A stretch of 35,069 nucleotides of DNA from CAZADH01 sp964483805 (GTDB taxonomy: Bacteria; Muiribacteriota; Ozemobacteria; Ozemobacterales; Ozemobacteraceae). The notes beneath the pieces were generated by a model. That model ran no database searches. It was not told where the DNA came from and worked only from the letters and a program-made list of their open reading frames with translations. The translations under genes and the position numbers were made by a program. Shown here piece by piece: positions 6,709-15,600 of this stretch (positions within the stretch are counted from its first letter, which is position 1; every line of letters starts with the position of its first letter). The stretch lies in contig CAZADH010000023.1 of assembly GCA_964483805.1 (NCBI GenBank), positions 1 through 35,069 on the forward strand. The letters are read 5' to 3'.

Positions 6709-7449
6709 ATGCCGTCACTGACAATCGCCGCGCTACCGCCGGTGATCTTCCTCATTGGCGGACTCGGCGCGGGCAAGACCGAACTGGCCTGCAACCTGGC
6801 CCGACAACAGGCCGAGTTGCATGGTCCGGGCCGGGTCCATCTGCTCGACGTCGACATCGTCAACCCGTACTACCGCGTGCGCAAGCTCGAAAAGACGCTG
6901 ACGGCCGCGGGGGTGACGGTGGTGATTCCGGGCGAACGCACACGCGACAGCGACATTCCGGCCCTGCCGGTCGGCATCTGGGGCGCGCTCGAGCGTGATG
7001 ACGTGCGGGTGGTGGTCGATGTCGGCGGCGACGTGGTCGGCCTGCGCCCGCTGGCGCGGCTGCGCGAACTGGCCAACCGGCGGCAGGCGGCGGTCTATTT
7101 CGTCGCCAATCCGCTGCGGCCGGGCACGCGCACGGTCGACGAGATGACGAATCTTTACAAAGTATTGTCGGAGTATTGCACCCTCGAGCCGACGGCGGTC
7201 GTCGCCAACCCGCATTTGCAGGACGAGACGACCCCCGAGGTGCTGGCGCACGGACTGGCGGCGGTCGAGGCGTTTGCCGCCCGCGTGCAGCGCCCGCTGG
7301 CGTTCGTCGCCGTCGACGAGACGCTGGCGCCGCGGGTGTGCCAGGGGGCGATTTCCGATACCCGGCAGGTGCTGGCCATCCACCGTTACTGGCGGACGGC
7401 CTGGACGATCGGCAACGAGGAGGCAACGACATCATGCCCAAATGGGTGA
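6709..7449 (+). CDS. P-loop ATPase of the 2-oxoacid oxidoreductase operon
   Basis: A 246-residue soluble P-loop NTPase. The Walker A motif GGLGAGKTE (residues 17-25) is followed by the strand LLDVDIVNPYYRVR and a Walker B-like strand VVVDVGGDVVGL, an arrangement like the SIMIBI class (MinD/CobQ/ParA relatives). I recall similar ATPases next to ferredoxin-dependent 2-oxoacid oxidoreductase genes; their role is not known to me and could be cluster or complex maturation. The 3' end overlaps the ferredoxin gene by 16 bases, indicating translational coupling. Confidence 0.75.
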   Translation: MPSLTIAALPPVIFLIGGLGAGKTELACNLARQQAELHGPGRVHLLDVDIVNPYYRVRKLEKTLTAAGVTVVIPGERTRDSDIPALPVGIWGALERDDVRVVVDVGGDVVGLRPLARLRELANRRQAAVYFVANPLRPGTRTVDEMTNLYKVLSEYCTLEPTAVVANPHLQDETTPEVLAHGLAAVEAFAARVQRPLAFVAVDETLAPRVCQGAISDTRQVLAIHRYWRTAWTIGNEEATTSCPNG

Positions 7450-7637
7450 TCAACGAAGATCTGTGCAAGAGCTGCGGCATCTGCGTGGCTCGCTGTCCGA
7501 TGAAGGTGCTGGCGATCAGCGAGCGCCTGAGCAGCAAGGGTTTCCACCCGGCCCACATGGTCAACGAAGAGAAGTGCACGAGTTGCGCGTTGTGCGCGAA
7601 GAGCTGTCCCGACGTCGCCATTTCGGTTTTCAAATAA
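7434..7637 (+). CDS. 2-oxoacid:ferredoxin oxidoreductase delta subunit (2x[4Fe-4S])
   Basis: A 67-residue ferredoxin-like subunit with two complete cluster motifs, CKSCGICVARCP and CTSCALCAKSCP. It would pass electrons from the TPP/catalytic core to external ferredoxin. Size and position (directly before the alpha gene) match VorD/KorD-type delta subunits of four-subunit oxidoreductases. ATG 7434 has GGAGG ten bases upstream and lies inside the end of the ATPase gene. Confidence 0.9.
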   Translation: MPKWVINEDLCKSCGICVARCPMKVLAISERLSSKGFHPAHMVNEEKCTSCALCAKSCPDVAISVFK

Positions 7638-7658
7638 CCCAGGAGGTTACGCATCGCC

Positions 7659-8747
7659 ATGGCCGAAAAGATCCTGATGAAGGGCAACGAGGCGCTGGGT
7701 GAGGCCGCGATCCTGGCCGGTTGCCGCCACTATTTCGCGTATCCGATCACCCCGCAGAACGAAGTTTCCGCATACCTGGCCAAGCGCCTCAACGAAGAGA
7801 AGGCGTGTTTCGTGCAGGCCGAGAGCGAAGTGGCCGCGATCAATATGGTGTATGGCGCCGCCTCCGCGGGGGCCCGCACCATGACCAGCAGCAGCTCGCC
7901 GGGCGTCAGCCTGATGCAGGAAGCGATTTCGTACATCGCCGGCGCCGAGTTGCCGTGCGTGTTGGTCAACGTCGTGCGCGGCGGCCCCGGACTGGGCAAC
8001 ATCGCGCCGGCGCAGTGCGATTACTACCAGGCGACGCGGGGCGGCGGTCACGGTGATTATCACCTGATCGTGTTGGCGCCCAGCTCGGTGCAGGAGATGG
8101 CCGATTACACCATTCGGGCTTTCGATCTGGCCGACCAGTATCGCAATCCGGTGATGGTGTTGAGCGACGGCGTGCTGGGCCAGATGATGGAACCGGTCAT
8201 CCTGCCGCACAAGGTCGAGGCAAGCGCCGTGCGCGAGAAGCCGTGGGCGCTGACCGGCGCCAAGGGGCGCAAGCGCAACCTGTGCTCGACCATCCACCTC
8301 GAACCCGAGGAACTCGAAGAGCACAACTGGCACCTGTACCAGAAATACGAGTGCGTGACCAAAGACTTTCACAGCGGCCGCCACAGCGACCTGATGACCG
8401 AGATGGTCGAGTGTGAAGACGCCGAACTGGTGCTCGTCGGCTACGGCATCGTCGCGCGTATCTTGAAGACCGTCGTCGAGAAGTGCCGCAAGCGCGGCAT
8501 CAAGGCCGGCCTGGTCCGGCCCAAGGCGGTGTGGCCGTTCCCGACGCCCGAGTTGGCCAAACTGGCGGCAGCGAAGCACGTCAAGCAGTTCATGGTCGTC
8601 GAGATGTCGCTCGGCCAGATGCTCGATGACGTCAAGCTCGCCATCGAGGGCAAGAAGCCGGTCTACTTCTACGGCCGCACCGGCGGCGGCATTCCGTCCC
8701 CCTTCGAGATCCTCAACGAGATCGAAAAGATCGTGCGCGTCGACTGA
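7659..8747 (+). CDS. vorB: 2-oxoacid:ferredoxin oxidoreductase alpha subunit (VorB type)
   Basis: A 362-residue protein with the pyrimidine-binding domain motif YPITPQ (residues 28-33), the S-S-S-P-G-V-S-L loop and EISY-like helix (MTSSSSPGVSLMQEAISYIA), and a C-terminal transketolase-like domain ending GRTGGGIPSP. Together with the beta, gamma and delta genes it forms the complex that oxidatively decarboxylates 2-oxoacids to acyl-CoA with ferredoxin as acceptor. Length and the separate gamma subunit fit the 3-methyl-2-oxobutanoate (branched-chain) enzyme VorB; a 2-oxoglutarate enzyme (Kor) cannot be excluded by eye. AGGAGG lies upstream of the ATG. Confidence 0.85.
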   Translation: MAEKILMKGNEALGEAAILAGCRHYFAYPITPQNEVSAYLAKRLNEEKACFVQAESEVAAINMVYGAASAGARTMTSSSSPGVSLMQEAISYIAGAELPCVLVNVVRGGPGLGNIAPAQCDYYQATRGGGHGDYHLIVLAPSSVQEMADYTIRAFDLADQYRNPVMVLSDGVLGQMMEPVILPHKVEASAVREKPWALTGAKGRKRNLCSTIHLEPEELEEHNWHLYQKYECVTKDFHSGRHSDLMTEMVECEDAELVLVGYGIVARILKTVVEKCRKRGIKAGLVRPKAVWPFPTPELAKLAAAKHVKQFMVVEMSLGQMLDDVKLAIEGKKPVYFYGRTGGGIPSPFEILNEIEKIVRVD

Positions 8748-8776
8748 CCGACCAGGAAAAGAAAGAGAGCCCATCG

Positions 8777-9532
<756 letters not shown>

Positions 9533-9554
9533 GGCCGGCGAAGGAGGCCCACGC

Positions 9555-10160
9555 ATGACCAGCTCCGTCGAACGCATCATCCTGGCAGGCTTCGGCGGCC
9601 AGGGCATTCTGTTCATGGGCAAGGTGTTGGCCGAGGTCGGCATGAACATCGGCAAGCACGTGTCGTGGATTCCGAGCTACGGCCCGGAAATGCGCGGCGG
9701 CACGGCGAACTGCACGGTGATCATCGCCGACAACGAGATCGGCTCACCGATGGTGACCGTTCCCGATTCGGTCATCGCCATGAACCTGCCCTCGATCAAC
9801 AAGTTCAACATGCGCATCAAGGCCGGCGGCATGTTGATGTACAACTCGTCGCTGATCGAGCGCCAGGATTTCCGTGACGACATCCGTGTCGTCGAGATCC
9901 CGGCCAGCGAGATCGCCGACGAATTGGGCAACGCCCGCGTCGCCAACATGGTGATGGTCGGTGCCTACGTGAAATACAGCAAGATCCTCAACCGTGACGA
10001 TGTGCTCAAAGCGCTGCCCGATCTGGTCCCCTCGAAGAACCCGGCGATGCTGCAGATGAACATCGACGCGTTCGAGAAGGGTTATTCCTTTGTAAAGGAA
10101 AAGAAATACATGTTCGGCCGCTACGTCTACTCGGTCTTCAAGGGCACCAACGAGGGATGA
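9555..10160 (+). CDS. 2-oxoacid:ferredoxin oxidoreductase gamma subunit, copy 1
   Basis: A 201-residue protein with the glycine-rich AGFGGQGILFMGK motif (residues 11-23) and SWIPSYGPEMRGGTANCTV, the signature of the gamma domain (pyruvate/ketoisovalerate oxidoreductase catalytic domain). AAGGAGG precedes ATG 9555. Its stop overlaps the start of the peptidase gene (ATGA). A second paralogue lies at 11349, so this operon carries two gamma subunits for one alpha and one beta. Confidence 0.9.
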   Translation: MTSSVERIILAGFGGQGILFMGKVLAEVGMNIGKHVSWIPSYGPEMRGGTANCTVIIADNEIGSPMVTVPDSVIAMNLPSINKFNMRIKAGGMLMYNSSLIERQDFRDDIRVVEIPASEIADELGNARVANMVMVGAYVKYSKILNRDDVLKALPDLVPSKNPAMLQMNIDAFEKGYSFVKEKKYMFGRYVYSVFKGTNEG

Positions 10161-11314
10161 CCGTGTCGGGGCGACGCGGCCCAGCGATCGATCGCGATCG
10201 ACTCGTTGCTGCGTTCATGGCCGCCTGTGCCGTGCCTTCGTTGTCACGGCACGAGGCGGCCATGGCGCATCACGTGCAGACGGCGTGGCTCGCGCAGCGA
10301 CCGGGCTGGCAGGTCTTCGTCGACAACCACGGTCCGAAATGGCACGGCGAGCAGGGCAATATGCTGATCCAGGAGCCCGGCACGCTCGCGCGCCCGCAGC
10401 TGGCGTTCTCGGCCCATCTCGACACCGTTGGCCCGTGTCGCGAGGTCAAGCCGAAACTCGCCGCTGACCGCATCACCAGCGATGGCACCTCGATTCTCGG
10501 CGCCGACGACAAGTGCGCCGTGGTCGCGATTCTCGCCGCGGTCGCGGCCCTCGAAGACGCCCGCGTGCCGCACGGCCCGCTCGAGATCTGGTTCTCGATG
10601 GCCGAAGAGTGTGGCCTGTGCGGGGCACGCTACTTCGAGCTCGACCGCGCCCAGGCCCGACGGTGCATCGTGCTCGATGCCAGCAAACCGGTCGGCACGA
10701 TCATCGGCTCGGCACCGTTCGCCGACAAGATGACGATCACCGTGCACGGACGCGCCGCCCATGCGGGCATCGAACCCGAGAAGGGGGTCAATGCGCTGGT
10801 GGTCGCGGCCGAGGCGATCCAGGGCATGAAACTGGGCCGCATCGACGCCGAGACCACCGCCAACCTGGGCATCGCGCAGGGCGGTATCGCGCAGAACATC
10901 GTCATGGCCGAACTGGTCATCGCTGCCGAGGCCCGCAGCCTCGACAAGCGCAAGCTCGACGCCCAGGTGGCGCACATGCGCGAGCGCTTCGCCGAGGCCG
11001 CCGCGCACCATCGGGTGAGCAATACATTTGATGTCGAAGAAGAGTATTACGGTTATCAGTTCGACGCCGACGAACCGTTGGTGCAACTGGTCTCGACCGC
11101 AGCCACGGCGCTCGGGTTGGCCCCGACGCTCGAGCCGGCCGGCGGCGGTTCCGATGCGAACATCTACAACACCCGCGGCATTACCGCGATCAATTGCGGC
11201 TGCGGCATGGCCGCGGTGCACACCAAACAAGAATACATTCTGACCGACGAACTGGCGCGCCTGGCCGACCTGGTGGCCGCCATCGTCGTCACCGACGGTG
11301 CGGCGGCGGACTGA
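10157..11314 (+). CDS. M20 family metallopeptidase (PepT-like)
   Basis: A 385-residue cytoplasmic dizinc peptidase. Metal and catalytic residues are visible: H87 and D89 in SAHLDT, D117 in GADDK, E150-E151 in MAEECG, the aspartate in IVLDAS, and a final histidine in AAVHTKQEY. The dimerisation domain begins at ITVHGRAAHAGIEPEKG. This fits tripeptidase/PepT-like members of M20. The start overlaps the gamma-1 stop by four bases, so it is translated with the oxidoreductase; supplying amino acids for 2-oxoacid formation is a sensible but inferred role. Confidence 0.85.
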   Translation: MTVSGRRGPAIDRDRLVAAFMAACAVPSLSRHEAAMAHHVQTAWLAQRPGWQVFVDNHGPKWHGEQGNMLIQEPGTLARPQLAFSAHLDTVGPCREVKPKLAADRITSDGTSILGADDKCAVVAILAAVAALEDARVPHGPLEIWFSMAEECGLCGARYFELDRAQARRCIVLDASKPVGTIIGSAPFADKMTITVHGRAAHAGIEPEKGVNALVVAAEAIQGMKLGRIDAETTANLGIAQGGIAQNIVMAELVIAAEARSLDKRKLDAQVAHMRERFAEAAAHHRVSNTFDVEEEYYGYQFDADEPLVQLVSTAATALGLAPTLEPAGGGSDANIYNTRGITAINCGCGMAAVHTKQEYILTDELARLADLVAAIVVTDGAAAD

Positions 11315-11348
11315 GCCCACGGGGCACCCACCCGACAGGAGGAACGAG

Positions 11349-11954
11349 ATGCTGGCAGAAATCATCTTCGCCGGATTCGGCGGCCAGGGCGTGTTGCTGG
11401 CCGGGCAGACCCTCGCCAAATGCGCCATGTGGCACGGCCTCGAGGTGTCGTGGATTCCGAGCTATGGCCCGGAAATGCGTGGTGGCACCGCCAATTGCAC
11501 CGTGGTGCTCGCCGACGCCGGCAACGCCTCGCCNNNNNNNNNNTCCCCGGCCGGTTCGAGCGAGAAGACCACGAGGCCCCCCGCCTTCGCCTTCCGCATG
11601 GCCTCGCCGATGGCCACCCAGTACGACTACGCGCTGACCTTCAATCAGCCGTCGCTCGACAAGTTCCTGCCGAAGATGAAAGACGGCGGTGTGGTGATCT
11701 TTGACAGTACCCAGGTGAAAGCCCCCGCCGACGCGAAGGTCACGCTGGTGCCGGTAGCGGCCAGCACGATCGCTGAAGAACTCGGCTCGCTCAAGTGCGC
11801 CAACATGGTCATGCTCGGCGCCTTGGTCAAACGAGCCGGAGTGATTCCGCTCACGGCGATCACCGACAAGCTCGAGAAGATCTTCACCGGCAAGAAGAGC
11901 GCGATGGCCGAACTGAATCTGAAAGCGCTGCGCCGCGGCGCGGAGGTTGCCTGA
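11349..11954 (+). CDS. 2-oxoacid:ferredoxin oxidoreductase gamma subunit, copy 2 (contains assembly artefact)
   Basis: A second gamma subunit with FAGFGGQGVLLAGQ and SWIPSYGPEMRGGTANCTVV; the start has AGGAGG upstream. After ADAGNAS the sequence runs into ten Ns (11534-11543) and 57 bases that fit no gamma domain, then resumes with ASPMATQYDYALTFNQPSLD. The octamer GCCTCGCC stands both before the gap (11526-11533) and at 11601-11608. Deleting 11534-11608 (75 bases, in frame) gives GNASPMATQ, which aligns without gaps to EIGSPMVTV of copy 1 and yields a normal 176-residue protein. Confidence 0.8.
   Translation: MLAEIIFAGFGGQGVLLAGQTLAKCAMWHGLEVSWIPSYGPEMRGGTANCTVVLADAGNASXXXXSPAGSSEKTTRPPAFAFRMASPMATQYDYALTFNQPSLDKFLPKMKDGGVVIFDSTQVKAPADAKVTLVPVAASTIAEELGSLKCANMVMLGALVKRAGVIPLTAITDKLEKIFTGKKSAMAELNLKALRRGAEVA
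11534..11608. other. Assembly gap plus probable false sequence
   Basis: Ten Ns (11534-11543) followed by 57 bases and a repeat of the pre-gap octamer. The block interrupts the second gamma subunit, and removal restores the family alignment exactly. On the minus strand the 57 bases are open and start with ATG (MRKAKAGGLVVFSLEPAG), so they may be the end of another contig. Confidence 0.7.
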
Positions 11955-11955
11955 T

Positions 11956-12561
11956 ATGCCGACCAAAACGACCGGCACCAAGAACCCGACCCGGAAAGAG
12001 CAAGCGACCGACCGTCCGGGAGCCGCCAAGAAGGCGCGCGCCCGCGCGACTCTGGCCAAGAAGTTCGGCGGTGCGAGCGACGCCAACGCCGACGATGCCG
12101 ACGAACTGCGCACCACGGCCGCGCTCGACGACGGTGATGCCGCCGAGAACGAGATCGACGGTGCTGCTGAAAGCCGCGACGGGGAGCGCAAACTCAAGCG
12201 CAAGATGCCGGAACCGATGCCGGAGTCGGTCAAGACGGTTCTGAAGATTCTCGCCGACAAGAAGGCCATCGACCCGGTCGTGCTCGACCTCGATGGTCTC
12301 ACCGATTTCACCCGCTACTTCGTGGTGGTCACCGGCAACAGCCGCCCGCAGGTGCAGGCCCTGGCCGACGCGGTGATCATGGCGCACAAGGTCAAGGGCG
12401 GGCGCGGCATTCCGCATGAGGGTGACCAGGACGCTTCGTGGGTGCTGATCGACCTGGGCGAGGCGATCGTGCACGTGTTCCAGCCCGCGGCCCGGCGGCA
12501 CTACGATCTCGAGGGGTTGTGGGCCGACGCCCCACGCCTGCCGCTTCCCGCCGACCTCTGA
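11956..12561 (+). CDS. rsfS: Ribosomal silencing factor RsfS with long N-terminal extension
   Basis: The C-terminal half (from PESVKTVLKILADKKA, about residue 89) is a complete RsfS/YbeB/Iojap domain: DPVVLDLDGLTDFTRYFVVV, TGNSRPQVQALAD, GWVLID-like SWVLIDLGEAIVHVF and a final YDLEGLWADA. RsfS binds ribosomal protein L14 and blocks subunit joining when nutrients are scarce. About 85 residues precede the domain: first lysine/threonine-rich, then alanine/aspartate-rich, probably disordered; most RsfS proteins lack this. ATG 11956 has GGAGG nine bases upstream and begins one base after the gamma-2 stop. It is the last gene of the operon. Confidence 0.9.
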   Translation: MPTKTTGTKNPTRKEQATDRPGAAKKARARATLAKKFGGASDANADDADELRTTAALDDGDAAENEIDGAAESRDGERKLKRKMPEPMPESVKTVLKILADKKAIDPVVLDLDGLTDFTRYFVVVTGNSRPQVQALADAVIMAHKVKGGRGIPHEGDQDASWVLIDLGEAIVHVFQPAARRHYDLEGLWADAPRLPLPADL

Positions 12562-12581
12562 GTCGCGCAGCAAGCAATCGT

Positions 12582-12594
12582 AATACGACGTATT
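12582..12594. repeat. ATAC-N3-GTAT palindrome in the rsfS/giant gene intergenic gap
   Basis: A perfect AATAC-GAC-GTATT palindrome lies 21 bases after the rsfS stop and 26 bases before the stop of the convergent giant gene, followed by the small inverted repeat TTAC-TTC-GTAA (12594-12604). It is one of eight exact copies of this dispersed motif in the window. Confidence 0.75.
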
Positions 12595-12619
12595 TACTTC
12601 GTAAGCGCGCTGACGCCGT

Positions 12620-15600
12620 CTACCACTGCTGGTAGTTTTTGTTCCCGCGCAGATCGTAGGTCCGGTTCGGACTGACGATGTTGATGGCGTGGGGGCCGTA
12701 CGCCGTCGGTAGCGGCACGTTCGGGTCGGCGGCCCGCTCCAGTTGGATGCCATCGAAGTCGATGGTGCCTGAGCCGACAGAGGCGTTTTCGAGAATCAGA
12801 TAACAAGCCGAGGCGTTCACGTTGGTGAAGGTGAAGCCCGCGTAGAGACGCACCCAACCGGCACGATTCACGGCATCGACGACCCCGGCATTGCCGGTGG
12901 CGGCGCCAAACGGAGCCACTGTCGCACTGTCGGCCTGGTATTCGAAGCCGCCCCGCTGACCGCCGATGACCTGGCCGACCGCATCGGTCTGGATCAGGAA
13001 CACGCGGGCGGCCGCCCCCGTCGTGCCGGCATGGGCTTTCAACATCGCCGACACCACGTGTGGCACGCCGAAAGCAACCGACTCAGTAGCGATCTTCATG
13101 TAGACCGACGCGGTGCCGACCTGGGGTTCGCCAGGATCGACACGGATCAACAGCGTGAAGCGCGGGGAACCAATGGCGATCGATGTACCGCTGCCGACGT
13201 AACATACTGTATTGATATATGGCTGGCCGAGATAGTTGCCGAGCGCCTGGTCGAAGCTGATCTGCCCGACCGTCACCGACGTGTTCGCCGATCCCATGGG
13301 CGCAATCGGCCCCGGCAGCGGGTCTGGGGTCCAACTCACCGACGCGGCCGGCAGCAATGACGACGACCCCACCAGCGCAACCGGCACCAGATCGAGGTTG
13401 ATCAACGGGACATTGCCGGTATTGTGCACGGTCACGGTCTGCGGTGTCGAGAACAAGCCACGAATCGCCACGGCCGACACCGACGCGGGCAGCACCTCGA
13501 TGCGAGAAAAACTGTTGACGGTGACCTGCAACGCCGCTGCCGCCTGCGCTTCCCCGGCATCGAGGGCGCCATTGGCGTTGCGATCGTCGTAGACGTTGAT
13601 GGCCCCGGTGTAGACCCCCGGCGGCAACGAAGGCGGCCACAGGAAGACCGACACGGTGGCGGGGGCGGTTTCGCCGGCATTCAGACCCGGTGTGGTCGTG
13701 CGACTGAGGTGCACCGACGACGACGGAATGGTGGCGCCGCCATTGGAGAGGGCGGTCGCGCTGATGGTCGGCCGCAACAAGCGCGCCGAACCGGGATTGG
13801 TGACGAGAAACGCGGCCGAACCGGTCTCGGTCACCGGATTCTCGGCCGGGATAACGACCGTGGCCGGATTGACGCCAATGAACGGCGTCACCACGAGCAG
13901 ACGCACCGGCACGAGCAACGCCGGTTCACTGCCAGCCTCATAGTTGTTGGCGGCCGGCAACCACTCGTCTTCGAAGAAGGTGAAGTTCGCCGTGTACAAC
14001 CCGTCCGGCACCGCCGTCGGGATCATCACCGTCAGGGTCGATGGTTCGTTGGTCGGCAACCCGACGGGCGGGGCGGGCATCCAGCCCGGAGCCAACGGAG
14101 TCAGGGTCATATTGCCGGTGGGAATCAAGTCGCCGCCGCTGACCAGATCGTCGAGCAACCAGCGCGCGTCACTCAGATCGACGTTGCCGATATTCTGCGC
14201 CAAGAAACCGACGCTGGCGACATCGCCGCGCGTCCAGGCCCCCAGATCGAGCGTGGCCGGGCTGGTGTTCATGTCTTTGTGCAAGCCGATGGTCAGTGTG
14301 ACCGGCACCGAGGCGGCCGTCTCGGCGGGCTGGCGGATCCCGTCGTTGTCGCTGTCTTCCCAGACCCACACCAGACCGGTGTAGACGTCGGCCGGCTGTG
14401 CCCACGGTGTATTTACAGCCACGGCAAACGTCTTGGTCTGCGTCTTCAGCAGATAACCCAACGATAGTGAGGGCGAGAAGACCGCCGCGGCCGACGCGAT
14501 CGTGCCCAACCCAGCGGTCAGGTCGGTGCATTGCGCCTTGACCCGCGACAGGGTCAAGGTGCCGCTGTTGCGGGCGGTCACGCTGACGCTCGTCGACATC
14601 GCCGCCGGGTCACCGGTGAGCACCACCGACGCGGGCGAGGTCACCTCGAGTTTCTGGTCACCAACCTCGAGGCGGTACTGCGCCGAACAACTCGCTTCAC
14701 CGGCGTCGAGCAGGTTGTTGGCGTTGATGTCGCCATACACCGTAAGACTGGCGACATACAATCCATACGGTTGCCCCGCGGGCACGGCCACGGAAATGGT
14801 GGGATACACCAGGTCGCCGTGCATCACATTGACACACGGGTCGGGCGCCAGCGTCACCAGCGCGGCGTCGATCCAGGCCGAACCGTTGGTCAACGAAGCC
14901 ACTTTGTAGCGAACGCTCGCCAGGTCGAGACTGCCGGCGTTGCGGAAACCGAAGGTCGCAGCCTTGGCGGTATCGGGTTTGGTGCTGCCCAGATCGACGG
15001 TCGGCGCCAACATGTACAGGCGGTAGAACGCGTTGACGGTGAACGAGCCAGCCGTGGTCGCGCGCGCTTCATTGGCCGCGAGAACGCCGTCGCCGTTGGT
15101 GTCTTCGAACCAGGTGAAGGTGGCTTGATAGGTGCCCGTGGCGGTGCCACCCGGCACATACACCGTCGCCTGCCCACCGGCCGAGGCGGCAACATTCACA
15201 ATGGACGGGGCCGTCAACCCGACGCTGTCGGTGCCGACAGACCCGGGCTGACTGATGTTGGTGAACACCGTACTCACCGTCCGCAAACGATCGAGCGGCA
15301 GATCGCCGGTATTGGTGATGGTCACCGGCCTGGTCGGCATGACGTAGGTCGGCGTGCCGAAACCGAACGAAACGAGCGCCGGCGCCAGCGTCAGTGACTG
15401 GGTGCCCACGCCCCAGCGCAATACAAAAGGTGACGCCGACTCGCCCGCGTCAACGACATTGTCGTCGTCGATGTCGTCGAACAGCATGCCGTTGGCCGAA
15501 TACAGGCCCGGCGCTGCCAGCGCCGGTACGGCGACCGAGACCTCGGCACTCCCGTAACCGTCGGCGGCAAGCGGCCCCGGCGTCGTGGCAATGAAATCAC

